NCBI GenBank assembly: GCA_012729815.1
Contig: JAAYCJ010000052.1
Coordinates: 1 to 47,123, forward strand
DNA: 47,123 nt
Direction of reading: 5' to 3'
From: Phycisphaerae bacterium
Lineage (GTDB): Bacteria; Planctomycetota; Phycisphaerae; JAAYCJ01
Of the stretch, positions 13,103-22,093 are shown in pieces. The notes beneath the pieces were generated by a model. The model saw only the letters and a program-made list of their open reading frames with translations. It made no database searches and had not been told where the DNA came from. The translations under genes and the position numbers were made by a program. The stretch's first letter is position 1. Every line of letters starts with the position of its first letter.

Positions 13103-15274
13103 TCAGGTGGTCGTCCTGCGGGCGTTGCGGCGGGCGCTGGGCGCCTGATTCTCCAGACACTGGTTGATCAGGAGTTGGGCCTGGATGAGCTGGGCGACCG
13201 ACCATGCCTGGGCGATGCAGCCGCGGGGGGTGTGCGGGGCGTCGCCGTCGAAGATTTCACTGACACTGCCGACGCCGGCCTGGTAGAGGTGGTCGAGCAG
13301 CGGTTTGATCATGTCCCTGACGGTGGAGGCGGCCCCGTAGGAATAGTCGTTGGTCTTGAGGTAGGCCTCGACGAACGGCCCGATCAGCCACGCCCAGACC
13401 GTGCCCTGATGATAGGCGCTGTCGCGCTGGAAGGGGTCGCCGGCGTAGAACCCGTGGTAGGACGGGTCGCCCGGGGCCAGCGAGCGCAGGCCGAAGGGGG
13501 TCAGCAGGTGTCGTCGGCAGCATTCGACGACGGCAAGCTGCTGGTCGGGTCTCAGCGGCGATTCGCGGAGGCTGACCGCGAAGATCTGGTTGGGCCGGAT
13601 GGCTGGGTCGCGGTAGTCGCCTCGCACGCAGTCGAAGAGGTACTGCCCGTCGCGGTTCCAGAAGGTTTCGCGGAAGCTCTCGCGGGCCCGGTCGGCGAGT
13701 TGGGCGTAGCGGGCGGCCTGCTCGGGGTTGCTCTGGTTGAGCCGTTCGGCCAGGATTCGCAGGGCGTTGTACCAGAGGGCGTTGATTTCGACGGGTTTGC
13801 CCCATCGTGGCGTAAAGACGATCGATCCGAAGCGGGCGTCCATCCAGGTGATCTGGGTGTTCTCGTTGCCCGCCCACAGCAGCATGTCATCCGGATCGGC
13901 TTTGGTGTCGAAGCTCGATCCGGCCAGGAACGACTCGACGACCTTGATACAGACCTTTTCGAGCAGTCCGTTCCACAGTTCCACGTCGTTGGTGGCCCGC
14001 AGATAGCAGTCGGCGGCGTAGACGTACCAGAGCGAGGCGTCGACGCTGTTGTAGTGGGGCTCGCCGCCGTAGTCGTCGAACCGGTTGGGGATCAGGCCGT
14101 CGGGCGATTGGGCGGAGCCGAAGACCCGCAGCACGCCGGCGGCCTGTTCGTAGCGTCCGGTTTCCAGCAGCAGGCCCGGCAGGGCGATGAACGTGTCGCG
14201 GCCCCAGTCGCCGAACCAGTGGAATCCGGCGAGGATGGACCAGCCGGGCTTGCCCGCCAGGTCGTCCCGGCGGACGACGAACTGGCGGGCCGCCTTGCGA
14301 AGAGTCACTTCGACCGGCTCGCCGAGCGGATTGTCGGCGGTGCTGGTGGCCGGCGGGACCAGAGGCGAAGTGACTTCGTCGACCAGCGTGAACTGGTTCT
14401 GCCCTGATTGCAAATGCGCGTTCACTTTGGTCAGGAGCTTGTCGAGCTGCTGGAAGTCCAAGCCGTGCGTATCGAGCCACAACCCGAAGCCCACGCGGCC
14501 GCGGCCGGCCAGTTCGTAGTGGCCGGGCATGAAGAGGTCTTCGCCGCAGTCCTGGCCGCGTTCGGCTTCGACGCGGTAGCGGAAGTTGTACCACCAGTCG
14601 GGCATGGCGTGGAAACTCGCCTCGACCGGGCCTCGCAGGCCGGTCGGGTGCAGGTAGAGGTGGTGGGCCTTGCGCGATTTTTCGCCGAGGACCGGCACGC
14701 GGATGTGCAGCGACTGGCTGGCTTGGCGGGTGTCGAAGACGTTGGCGGCTGATCGCCGGCGAAGCGAGTGGAAATCGCGGAGCGAGACCAGCGGGTGGAC
14801 GAAGAATCGCAGCGGCCGGGCGCCCTGGGAGTCGACGGCCAGCCAGTAGATCAGCGCGGTATTGTGATCGGCGAAGAGCCAGAGCGTTCGGATGATGGTC
14901 ACGCCGTCGACCTGGAAGACGGCGGTGACGCTTTGGAGGTCCTCTTCGACCTGGCGGTGGAACGACGTCTGGTATTGGAAGCCATCGGGATGGACGGCCC
15001 CGTTGAACTCGAAGCTGCTGATCTGGAACTCGCGGCCGTCGATGATCAGGCGTTCCAGGACGTTGTTGATGGCCATGATCCGTCCGACCGGCGGGATGGT
15101 CGCGGGCACAAGCAGGCCGTGGTAGCGGCGGGTGTTGCAGTTGATCACGGTCGAGGAGGCGTAGCCACCGAGATTGTTGGAGATCAACCACTCGCGTGTC
15201 AGCAGTTCGGCCAGATCGCCCGAGAGCAGGGCCGACTCAGCGTGAGGACAGGCAACGGCGTTGATTTGATTCAT
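13103..15274 (-). CDS. Glycogen debranching enzyme (amylo-alpha-1,6-glucosidase family)
   Basis: A 723-residue cytoplasmic enzyme of the bacterial debranching type. The N-terminal GDE_N domain begins with REWLISNNLGGYASSTV and NTRRYHGLLVPATIPPVGR. The C-terminal (alpha/alpha)6 barrel (GDE_C, GH133-like) contains FHWFGDWGRDTFIALPGLLL and later HQGTVWAWLIGPFVEAYL. These are the blocks that hold the catalytic aspartate and substrate-binding residues. Such enzymes remove alpha-1,6-linked glucose at glycogen branch points. AGGA lies eight bases before the ATG at 15274. No other glycogen gene is adjacent. The seven-base gap to the convergent PDZ gene leaves no room for a terminator. Confidence 0.92.
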   Translation of the reverse strand: MNQINAVACPHAESALLSGDLAELLTREWLISNNLGGYASSTVINCNTRRYHGLLVPATIPPVGRIMAINNVLERLIIDGREFQISSFEFNGAVHPDGFQYQTSFHRQVEEDLQSVTAVFQVDGVTIIRTLWLFADHNTALIYWLAVDSQGARPLRFFVHPLVSLRDFHSLRRRSAANVFDTRQASQSLHIRVPVLGEKSRKAHHLYLHPTGLRGPVEASFHAMPDWWYNFRYRVEAERGQDCGEDLFMPGHYELAGRGRVGFGLWLDTHGLDFQQLDKLLTKVNAHLQSGQNQFTLVDEVTSPLVPPATSTADNPLGEPVEVTLRKAARQFVVRRDDLAGKPGWSILAGFHWFGDWGRDTFIALPGLLLETGRYEQAAGVLRVFGSAQSPDGLIPNRFDDYGGEPHYNSVDASLWYVYAADCYLRATNDVELWNGLLEKVCIKVVESFLAGSSFDTKADPDDMLLWAGNENTQITWMDARFGSIVFTPRWGKPVEINALWYNALRILAERLNQSNPEQAARYAQLADRARESFRETFWNRDGQYLFDCVRGDYRDPAIRPNQIFAVSLRESPLRPDQQLAVVECCRRHLLTPFGLRSLAPGDPSYHGFYAGDPFQRDSAYHQGTVWAWLIGPFVEAYLKTNDYSYGAASTVRDMIKPLLDHLYQAGVGSVSEIFDGDAPHTPRGCIAQAWSVAQLIQAQLLINQCLENQAPSARRNARRTTT

Positions 15275-15434
15275 GGCAAGATCCTGTCACCAAAGATGCT
15301 GTATCTCCGGGCGACGGACGTCCGACCGGGCCCGGATGCATTCGCCTTCCCACCCCGTGGATAACCTGCGCTGATCCATAGCTATCCAATACCAGCGGCG
15401 GGGGCAAAGATCAAGAATTTTTTAGAGATGCTTA

Positions 15435-15463
15435 TTGCTCCACGATGCGGGCGGATGTATCAA
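15435..15463 (+). promoter_or_regulatory. Possible leaderless promoter of hemL
   Basis: TTGCTC (15435-15440), 17 bases, then TATCAA (15458-15463). The box ends seven bases before the hemL ATG, which has no Shine-Dalgarno. Confidence 0.38.
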
Positions 15464-15470
15464 TGACGGC

Positions 15471-16766
15471 ATGGAGACGGCTAAGAGCGATCAGGCGTAC
15501 GAGCAGGCGTGCCGGTACATGCCGGGCGGAGTCAACTCGCCGGTGCGGAGCTTCAAGTCGGTCGGCGGCGGACCGCGATTCATCCAGAAGGGGCAGGGGG
15601 CCAGGATAATCGACGTCGACGGCAACGAGTACGTCGATTACGTCGGGTCGTGGGGGCCGCTGGTGCTTGGGCACGCGGAGGAGACGGTGGTTGCGGCGGT
15701 CGTCAAGGCGGCGGCGCGTGGCACATCGTTCGGGGCTCCGACCGAGGCGGAGACGAAGCTGGCGGGTCTGATCTGCAAGAGCTTCGACGGCATTGAGCTG
15801 GTGCGGCTGGTCAACAGCGGGACGGAGGCGGTGGCGTCGGCGATCCGGTTGGCGCGCGGGTTTACCAAACGTTCGAAGATCGTCAAGGCGGCTGGGTGCT
15901 ATCACGGCCACGTCGATCAGCTTCTGGTGCAGGCGGGATCGGGCGTGGCGACGCTGGGATTGGCCGGTTCGGCGGGCATTCCGGAGGAGATGGCGCAACT
16001 GACGGTGGTGGTGCCGTACAACGATTCGGAGGCGGTGGCTGAGGCGTTCCGGCGGTTTCCGGATCAGATCGCCGCGGTTCTGGTCGAGCCGGTGGCGGGG
16101 AATATGGGGGTGGTGCCTCCGGCCCAGGGGTATCTTAAGGCGCTTCGGCGGCTTTGCAGCGACCGTGGCGCCCTTCTGGTTCTCGATGAGGTCATCACGG
16201 GTTTTCGTCTGGCTCCGGGCGGGGCTCAGCAGGTTTACAACGTCAGTGCGGATTTGACGTGTTTGGGCAAGATCATCGGCGGCGGGTTGCCGGTTGGGGC
16301 GTACGGCGGTCGGCGCGAGATCATGGAGCAGCTTGCCCCGCTTGGTCCGGTGTATCAGGCGGGTACGCTGTCGGGCAATCCGCTGGCGGTGGCGGCGGGA
16401 CTGGCCACGCTGGAAGCCCTGGCGACGCCGACGAACTATGAAAGGCTGGAGAGGTTGTCGGCGGCTCTCGAAGAGGGGCTGGCTGAGGCGGCGAGGGAAA
16501 CGGGCGTGCCAGTGACGATCAACCGCGTCGGAAGCATGATGACCGTGTTTTTCACGGACGGACCGGTCAGGAACTACGACGACGTGCAGCGGTGCGACGC
16601 GGGACGTTACGCGGTGTTTTTCCACTCGATGCTGGAACGAGGGGTGTATCTGGCCCCGTCGGCGTTTGAGGCCATGTTCGTCTCGCTGGCCCACCGTGAC
16701 GCGGACATTGAATTCACGGTGGACCAGGCCCGGAAATCGTTTGAAGTGGTGGCGGCGGGCGATTAA
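15471..16766 (+). CDS. hemL: Glutamate-1-semialdehyde 2,1-aminomutase
   Basis: A PLP enzyme of the C5 haem pathway that converts glutamate-1-semialdehyde to 5-aminolevulinate. The 431-residue protein shows the family start ACRYMPGGVNSPVRSFKSVG, the NSGTEAVASAIRLARG phosphate-binding block, LLVLDEVITGFRLAPGG with the cofactor-ring aspartate, and LTCLGKIIGGGLPVGAYGG with the PLP lysine. All are intact. The ATG at 15471 fits the family N-terminus; upstream TTG at 15435 would add residues that do not align and would overlap the promoter. A small membrane protein gene follows after 48 bases on the same strand. No other haem gene is adjacent. Confidence 0.96.
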   Translation: METAKSDQAYEQACRYMPGGVNSPVRSFKSVGGGPRFIQKGQGARIIDVDGNEYVDYVGSWGPLVLGHAEETVVAAVVKAAARGTSFGAPTEAETKLAGLICKSFDGIELVRLVNSGTEAVASAIRLARGFTKRSKIVKAAGCYHGHVDQLLVQAGSGVATLGLAGSAGIPEEMAQLTVVVPYNDSEAVAEAFRRFPDQIAAVLVEPVAGNMGVVPPAQGYLKALRRLCSDRGALLVLDEVITGFRLAPGGAQQVYNVSADLTCLGKIIGGGLPVGAYGGRREIMEQLAPLGPVYQAGTLSGNPLAVAAGLATLEALATPTNYERLERLSAALEEGLAEAARETGVPVTINRVGSMMTVFFTDGPVRNYDDVQRCDAGRYAVFFHSMLERGVYLAPSAFEAMFVSLAHRDADIEFTVDQARKSFEVVAAGD

Positions 16767-16773
16767 ACTTCAC

Positions 16774-16791
16774 TGCAATTCACGTTGCAGC
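16774..16791 (+). terminator. Hairpin after hemL
   Basis: CTGCAA-TTCACG-TTGCAG forms a 6-bp stem just after the hemL stop codon, followed by CCCTTGGGGTTTT. It is weak and may only reduce read-through into the next gene. Confidence 0.3.
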
Positions 16792-16814
16792 CCTTGGGGT
16801 TTTGGAGGCTTGTG

Positions 16815-17561
16815 ATGAACGGATCCAAAGCGGTCGTCGGTTTTGTCGATTCCTGGAAGATTCTCTATCGGGGTCGGACGTTTTTCAGCGTCTTTCTGAT
16901 CGGCGCGATGGTGGCCAATGTTGTCGTGTTCCTGTGGGTTCTGCTGGGCGGTCCGGTGGACGCGCTGAAGCATCCGGCGGCGTTGTATGGTTGTCCGCCG
17001 CTGACGCCGGGGATGGTTCCTTCGACGAGGCCGTTTACGGCTCCGACCACCGGGCCCGCGGCCGCTTTTGTCGAGGCGTTCAGCGACGAGGCGATGCCGA
17101 CGCAGGAGGAGATCAACTCGGCCCAGCAGTGGCGGCAGATTTTTACCGTCATCATGTTCGTTGCCGGAATTCTCGCCATTCTGGGCGCGGTGTTCATGAC
17201 GGCTTGCGCGTTGTTGGGCGTGATGGTGCTGGTGGCGGGCGGTTTGCCCGGGAGCGGGTTTGCCACGAGCGCATTTTTCTATGTGGTCGGAGCGGCGTTG
17301 TGGCTGCTGCTGCCGTGGGAGCAGGCGTTGTCGGGGACGGTGTATATGCCGGTGGGGGTGTTGAACTTCCAGGACCTGTTCTACGCGTACCGCGGGAGCA
17401 ACCCGGGCGACTGGCTGACCTTCGCGTCGCTGATCGTCAAGTACGTGGTTTACCCGGTGGTGCTGATCCTGCTGGCGGTGATGTACCTGGGGCGGACCAG
17501 CCAGGCCAACAGCGTGGTGGTCGCGGCGACCAGGCCTGAAACGCCCGAATTGGGCCGGTAG
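16815..17561 (+). CDS. Uncharacterised multi-pass membrane protein
   Basis: A 248-residue protein with hydrophobic stretches near residues 22-43 (SVFLIGAMVANVVVFLW), 109-131 (FTVIMFVAGILAILGAVF), 134-175 (ending AALWLLLPW) and 212-231 (YVVYPVVLILLAVMYLG), so four or five membrane spans. A Pro/Thr-rich loop (residues 60-85) sits between the first and second. I do not recognise the family. The ATG at 16815 follows GGAGG by six bases; an earlier TTG has no support. It follows hemL closely and could be cotranscribed, but nothing in the protein links it to haem synthesis. Confidence 0.75.
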   Translation: MNGSKAVVGFVDSWKILYRGRTFFSVFLIGAMVANVVVFLWVLLGGPVDALKHPAALYGCPPLTPGMVPSTRPFTAPTTGPAAAFVEAFSDEAMPTQEEINSAQQWRQIFTVIMFVAGILAILGAVFMTACALLGVMVLVAGGLPGSGFATSAFFYVVGAALWLLLPWEQALSGTVYMPVGVLNFQDLFYAYRGSNPGDWLTFASLIVKYVVYPVVLILLAVMYLGRTSQANSVVVAATRPETPELGR

Positions 17562-17638
17562 GATCAGGTCGCAGCCGGTGATGTGCCGAACGGGCGTGCT
17601 CGTTTCCCGCCGCGTTGCGCGGCGCTTTGCGCGGGTGC

Positions 17639-17668
17639 TTGATTTCGTGCCGGGAACGGCGGTACACT
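17639..17668 (+). promoter_or_regulatory. Predicted promoter of the HEAT-repeat gene
   Basis: TTGATT (17639-17644) and TACACT (17663-17668) are 18 bases apart, placing the start site close to the GAGGGA ribosome-binding sequence and giving a very short leader. Confidence 0.4.
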
Positions 17669-17683
17669 GTCGTCGAGGGAACG

Positions 17684-19282
17684 ATGCACAGGGTCGTCGC
17701 GAGAATTGTCCAGCGGCTCGACAATGTCGATCCGGAAGCCCGTTACCAGGCCATCCGCAAGCTGGGCGAAATTCGCGCGGCGGACGCGCTCGATGTCCTG
17801 ATCGGCCGGTTTGATGACGACGATCCGGTTTTTCGCCGCGAGGTGGCCCAGGCATTGGGTCAGATCGGTGATTCGCGTGCGGTTGGGGTGCTTCTGGAGC
17901 GGCTTTCCGATACCGATGAGTCTGTTCGGCAGGCCGCCGCGGTGGCGCTGGGTCAGATCAACGACCGGACGCTGATTCCCGTCCTGGTCAAGGGGCTCAA
18001 GGACGAAAGCTGGCAGCACCGCCGCGGCTGCGCGATGACGTTGGGCGAGTTGAAAGCGGCGGAGGCGGTCGAGCATCTGGTGCCGGCCCTTTCCGACCGG
18101 AACGACGAGGTGCGGTTTGCCGCGGCAACGGCGTTGGGGCGGATTCGCGATCCGCGGGTCGTGCGACATCTGGTGGCCCAGCTTGGCGACGTGGATACGC
18201 GGGTTCGCGAGTCGACGGTGGAGGCGTTGGCGCGGATCGGCGACCGGCGGATCATTCCGCAGTTGGTTCAGGCGCTGGAGACCGACAACTGGACGCACCG
18301 CCACGGCTGCGCGTTGGCGTTGGGTCGTCTCAAAGCAGTCGAGGCGATCGCGCCGCTGGTGGCCCGGCTGTCGGATGAGGACCGCGAGGTGCGGGAACTA
18401 GCGGCCGGGGTGCTGGAGCAGATCGATCCGCAGTGGCACCAGAGCCCCAGGGCCCGCCGCATGATCCCCAAGTTGATTAACCGCCTGGAGGCGGAGTCGC
18501 CTTACGTTCGCGCTCTGACCGCGGAGGTTCTGGGGCGGATAGGCGATCCGAAGGCCCTCGACGCCCTGATCGGGCGGCTTGAGGATGAACCGCAGGTGCG
18601 TTACGCCGCGGTTCGCGGATTAGGCGAGTTGGGGGAGCCGGCGGCGGTACCGCATATCCTCGAACACCTGGACGCCGACCGCCAGTATCTGCATTTGACC
18701 GTCGAGGCGCTGCTGGGCATCCGCGAGCGGAACGGGCGGTATATTGACGCGTGGCCGAATGTCTTCTGCCGCGAGTGTTTGACCCGGGCGGTGCGATGGC
18801 CGTCGCGGTTTTCGTTCGGCAAGCGCCTTACGTATGCGGTCCGGCGGGCGATGGACAAGTCGGCTTTGAGCGGGCCGGAGTTGAACCGTCTGCTGTTTAA
18901 GCCGTTTCGCCTGGTGACCTGCCGCAAGTGCGGCCTGGCTGAGAACCTGGAGCCGGGCGTCGCGCTGGTCATCGGTGTGATCGGCGGCAAGTGGGCCCGC
19001 GATCAGCGCACGTTCAGTGACGGCGATCGGCTGTACGTGCTGTTGTGGGACGAGGACGCCAGCCGCGCTACAGCGGCGGACATCGACGAACTGGAAGTCC
19101 GCAACGTCCCGAACACCGGCTATGACCGGGCGCTCAACGTGGTCTGGGCCAAGCTCCACGAGGCGGCAGGCGAAGAGGGCACGCCGACGAAGAAGATTCC
19201 CGTCCGCCTGGTGGACGATCCGCCGCTTTCCGAGAGTGCGTTGGAACTTCTGAAGGCCAAGTTCAAGAAGATCCTGCGCTGA
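17684..19282 (+). CDS. HEAT-repeat protein with C-terminal CxxC zinc-type motifs
   Basis: A 532-residue protein. About ten HEAT/PBS-lyase-type repeats fill residues 1-345, each following the pattern VRxxAAxALGxIxDxRAVxxLxxxL, with two longer ones marked by W-x-HR-x-GCA. The C-terminal part carries two CxxC pairs, VFCRECL near residue 362 and VTCRKCGLAE near residue 407, which could bind one zinc ion, then a compact domain containing DGDRLYVLLWDED. HEAT arrays are protein-binding scaffolds; many phycobilisome-lyase-like members in non-phototrophs have no assigned role. The start at 17684 follows GAGGGA. The second half of the protein is not one I recognise, and the combination looks unusual. 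Confidence 0.85.
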   Translation: MHRVVARIVQRLDNVDPEARYQAIRKLGEIRAADALDVLIGRFDDDDPVFRREVAQALGQIGDSRAVGVLLERLSDTDESVRQAAAVALGQINDRTLIPVLVKGLKDESWQHRRGCAMTLGELKAAEAVEHLVPALSDRNDEVRFAAATALGRIRDPRVVRHLVAQLGDVDTRVRESTVEALARIGDRRIIPQLVQALETDNWTHRHGCALALGRLKAVEAIAPLVARLSDEDREVRELAAGVLEQIDPQWHQSPRARRMIPKLINRLEAESPYVRALTAEVLGRIGDPKALDALIGRLEDEPQVRYAAVRGLGELGEPAAVPHILEHLDADRQYLHLTVEALLGIRERNGRYIDAWPNVFCRECLTRAVRWPSRFSFGKRLTYAVRRAMDKSALSGPELNRLLFKPFRLVTCRKCGLAENLEPGVALVIGVIGGKWARDQRTFSDGDRLYVLLWDEDASRATAADIDELEVRNVPNTGYDRALNVVWAKLHEAAGEEGTPTKKIPVRLVDDPPLSESALELLKAKFKKILR

Positions 19283-19315
19283 CCCGGCGTTTTTCTGCGA
19301 GCGGCTCTCTGCACA

Positions 19316-20506
19316 TCAATCCTGGGCTTGGTCAAGGCTCAAGCGACGGGTTACCACGGCGAGGACTTGTTTTTCGAGGCGCAGGAGGAAGACGCAGCGG
19401 GGGTCGCCTTGTTTGGCTGAGAGGTCGCGGGCGAGGCGGTCGACGTCCACCTTCGCGCCGCGGGGTTTGACGGTGACGGTTCCGACGCCTCGGGTCCGCA
19501 GGAGCTTTCGCAGCTTCGGCTGGTGGAAGGGGATAGTCTCCTCGACCTCGAAGCATTCGGCCAGTGGGCTCGAGACGCGGCTGTCGGACGTGAGGACGAC
19601 CTGGCCGGGCGCGAGGAAATCCAAATCCAGCAGGCCCGCCAGTTGCGGCAGTAGTCGCAGCCGTACGACGCCGCCGTCCGGATCGTAGAGATACCGGCCG
19701 ATCGGCGAGACCTCGTAGCGCGGCTCCTGGCGGTCGGTCAGCGAGACGTTCTGCGGCAGGACGGTGGCTCGCAGCGTGGTCTCGGCGAGTTCGCCCGTCC
19801 AGAGCACCAGTTGTTTGCACTCGCCGGCTTCGCTGATCATCTCGATTTCGCCGGGCCACGGCAGGTCGTGGTAGTTGAGGGCGGGCGAGAGCTTGATCGC
19901 TCCGGTCGGCACCGCGCGCAGGATGGCGGAGGTGAGCTCGATCCCCGGTTCGTACTCCTCCAGCCGGACCGTCCGTCGGCCCGCGGAGCGACGGTCGGGG
20001 TCCAGATGGAAGGCTGGTCCCGTCAGCGGGACCTCGCGGACGTCCCGGCCGATGAAGCGGCACCGGTCGCGCCGGCCGTAGACCTCCAGGTTGTGTTCGG
20101 CCATGCGCAGGCGGGCCGCCGAGCGCTCGATCGCTTGCACCTCGGCCACGGCGGTCAGGCCGATCGCATCGCCTCCGATCCCACAGCCGAGGTCGAGAAT
20201 CGGGGCCTGTGGTTCGATGCGTTCGAACCGTTTGGCCTTGTAGAGGGCGATTTGTTCGCTGGTGGATTGCTCGAAGCCCACCCGATCGAACAGCATCGAC
20301 TCGGCGCGGGAAAACTTGGCTTTGGCCCGCCGCCGCAAATCGACCAGTTCGAGTACGGCCCGGGCCTGTTCCAGGGTGCAGATGGTTCGCAGTTTCGCCA
20401 CGTCGGCTGGACGGGTCGGGTCAAGCCGTTGGCCCAGCTCGACGGCCTCTTTGCCAGTCGGCGAAATCAGAAAGTCGATGATTGTCTGGTCGAAAGGTTC
20501 GGGCAT
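19316..20506 (-). CDS. Class I SAM-dependent methyltransferase with THUMP-like domain
   Basis: A 396-residue protein. Residues 85-190 form a Rossmann methyltransferase core: the SAM-binding motif ILDLGCGIGGDAIGL, then VQAIERSAARLRMAEHN, and FHLDPDRR at the catalytic strand. The C-terminal third corresponds to the THUMP-like domain described for this family (IGRYLYDPDGGVVRLRL, GTVTVKPRGAKVD). This suggests an RNA substrate, not established. The N-terminal helical part (MPEPFDQTIIDFLISP) is also typical. The ATG at 20506 is chosen because similarity starts there; an ATG at 20536 is in frame. It converges on the HEAT gene with 33 bases between the stops. Confidence 0.8.
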   Translation of the reverse strand: MPEPFDQTIIDFLISPTGKEAVELGQRLDPTRPADVAKLRTICTLEQARAVLELVDLRRRAKAKFSRAESMLFDRVGFEQSTSEQIALYKAKRFERIEPQAPILDLGCGIGGDAIGLTAVAEVQAIERSAARLRMAEHNLEVYGRRDRCRFIGRDVREVPLTGPAFHLDPDRRSAGRRTVRLEEYEPGIELTSAILRAVPTGAIKLSPALNYHDLPWPGEIEMISEAGECKQLVLWTGELAETTLRATVLPQNVSLTDRQEPRYEVSPIGRYLYDPDGGVVRLRLLPQLAGLLDLDFLAPGQVVLTSDSRVSSPLAECFEVEETIPFHQPKLRKLLRTRGVGTVTVKPRGAKVDVDRLARDLSAKQGDPRCVFLLRLEKQVLAVVTRRLSLDQAQD

Positions 20507-20549
20507 CGTCGCGTGTGGCCTCAACAACCTGCACATTGTCCGACTCGTG

Positions 20550-20578
20550 ATGGTACGGCCTGTCGGACCGGTTTTCCA
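20550..20578 (-). promoter_or_regulatory. Possible promoter of the THUMP-like methyltransferase gene
   Basis: On the minus strand TGGAAA (20578-20573) and TACCAT (20555-20550) are 17 bases apart, just after the terminator of the sigma gene upstream. Confidence 0.35.
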
Positions 20579-20604
20579 GCGGGCAGATCGGACTCGCCGC
20601 GGGT

Positions 20605-20648
20605 AAAAAAATGGCTGCCGCAGTGAGGGGGGAACTCACTGCGACAGC
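20605..20648 (-). terminator. Intrinsic terminator of the second sigma factor gene
   Basis: Read on the minus strand, two 14-base arms (20648-20635 and 20627-20614, one mismatch) with a seven-base loop are followed by a run of seven T residues (20611-20605). It lies 163 bases after the sigma stop codon, an unusually long 3' untranslated region. Confidence 0.88.
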
Positions 20649-20737
20649 ACTGAGGCAGCGGGGCAACATGGGTTAGTGAAATTCAGTGACCCAAATCGGC
20701 TACTGCCTTTGGTCTTCTCACCCTATTTAAGTATACG

Positions 20738-20794
20738 TTAGCGGCGGCCCATTTGCTCCTGAAAATTTCTTTGATTACCGCTTTGTCTGGACAT
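20738..20794 (-). CDS. Possible 18-residue peptide downstream of the second sigma gene
   Basis: A short frame with AGAGG five bases before the ATG (20794) encodes MSRQSGNQRNFQEQMGRR. It lies between the sigma stop codon and its terminator, in an otherwise non-coding 3' region. It has no known relative and could be chance. Confidence 0.2.
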   Translation of the reverse strand: MSRQSGNQRNFQEQMGRR

Positions 20795-20810
20795 TCTATC
20801 CTCTTGAGTG

Positions 20811-21809
20811 TCATGAGGCAAGAACGGTTTCCTCCAATTCCACTCGAAGTTTGGCCAGAGCTTTGTTCTGGATCTGGCGGACGCGTTCCTTGGTCACGCC
20901 GATGATCCTGCCGACCTCTTCGAGCGTCATCGGTCCGCCGCTTTCGTCCTCATCCTCGCGGATGGCGAAGCGGGCCCTCAGGACTTGACGTTCGATGTCG
21001 CTGAGGGCTTCACTCTGTTCGCTGAGCACGTCGCGGATACGGTCGACGCAGTGGCCCTCGGTGTCCTCGCGGCGGGTTTCCATCACGTCGCCGCGTTCGA
21101 GGTCCGGGTCGAACTCGACCGGGAACCGCCCGCGATACCGGGACATCTTCAGGGAGGCCCGGGAGAAGCTCTTGAGGATTGCCCGGCACGCGTAGGTGCT
21201 GAACTTAAAGCCCCGGGCGCAGTCGAACTTGTCGATGCTCCTCAGGAGGGCCATATTGCCCTCGCTGATGAGTTCGGAGAAATCGACGCCGGTTGGCCGC
21301 GTTCGTTTGGCCATGGCCAGCACCAGCGGGATGTTGGCCTGGGTCAGCAGCGAGCGGATGTGGAGCTCGTGGCCCTTCCACTCCAGCAGTTCGCGCGACG
21401 CGGTCAGGGTCAACGCCTTGCCCTTCTGGTTCTTCAGGATTTTGAAGATTTTGAAGCGGCAATAGTTGATTTTCAGGAACAGGCGTGACTCTTCCTGCTG
21501 GGTCAGTGACTGGAAGCTGGTGACCGCCTTGTCCATCTCATCGAAGAGCTCGATGGGGATCAGCTTGGCCTGGGCGTGGGGCATCTCCGGCGTTCCGGCC
21601 AGGATGTCCTCTTCCAGTTCCTTGGCGGCGGACCGGTCGTGGAACATCGGGTTGTCCACGAACTGGACCGGCTCGCGCAGCATCTGATCGATGATCGCCA
21701 CCTGCTCCTCGCTGAGCCTATCGGTAGCCCGCTTGAGCACCCTGTCGGGGCTCTTCTCGGGCTCCAGGGTCTTCACCCCTTTATATTTGTCTTCTACGAC
21801 TGCTATCAT
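20811..21809 (-). CDS. Sigma-70 family RNA polymerase sigma factor, non-ECF
   Basis: A 332-residue sigma factor distinct from the RpoD at 35192. An N-terminal acidic region is followed by region 2 (PLVLAMAKRTRPTGVDFSEL, EGNMALLRSIDKFDCARGFK, FSTYACRAILKSF) and region 4 (MTLEEVGRIIGVTKERVRQ, QNKALAKLRVEL). Between them, where RpoD has region 3, there is instead an acidic linker of about 70 residues. Region 2.3 lacks the [10 protein letters not shown] of primary factors and has STYACRAILKSFSRA. It is probably an alternative factor for a subset of promoters. Its gene has a long leader (about 280 bases) and a long 3' untranslated region, so post-transcriptional control is plausible. Confidence 0.9.
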   Translation of the reverse strand: MIAVVEDKYKGVKTLEPEKSPDRVLKRATDRLSEEQVAIIDQMLREPVQFVDNPMFHDRSAAKELEEDILAGTPEMPHAQAKLIPIELFDEMDKAVTSFQSLTQQEESRLFLKINYCRFKIFKILKNQKGKALTLTASRELLEWKGHELHIRSLLTQANIPLVLAMAKRTRPTGVDFSELISEGNMALLRSIDKFDCARGFKFSTYACRAILKSFSRASLKMSRYRGRFPVEFDPDLERGDVMETRREDTEGHCVDRIRDVLSEQSEALSDIERQVLRARFAIREDEDESGGPMTLEEVGRIIGVTKERVRQIQNKALAKLRVELEETVLAS

Positions 21810-22093
21810 TGCCCACCTCGTTTCTGTATATGACGGCCTCCGGGGCCTGCCCTCTCTGCTTTCCCACCCAACGATTCCGATTTCACTATGTTTTTTACGA
21901 CCGGTATGGATTTTACGTTCTCACCCGGAAAAGGTTTCTCTTATCGGAAAAATTCGTCGGCCGGTTAGATAGGCCCAGCGCCACTACTGACAGACCGACG
22001 TATTGCCCGACCCTTCGCCTCGTCCGACTACCGCCTGACTTGGTTGCCCCGTGCAACTTGGCAGGTCCGGTAATCGTCTCCTTTTCCGACCTT

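Noticed and set aside
13093-13105. Terminator between the convergent PDZ and debranching enzyme genes
   Set aside because: Only seven bases separate the stop codons, and no hairpin with a T-run is seen on either side near the ends.
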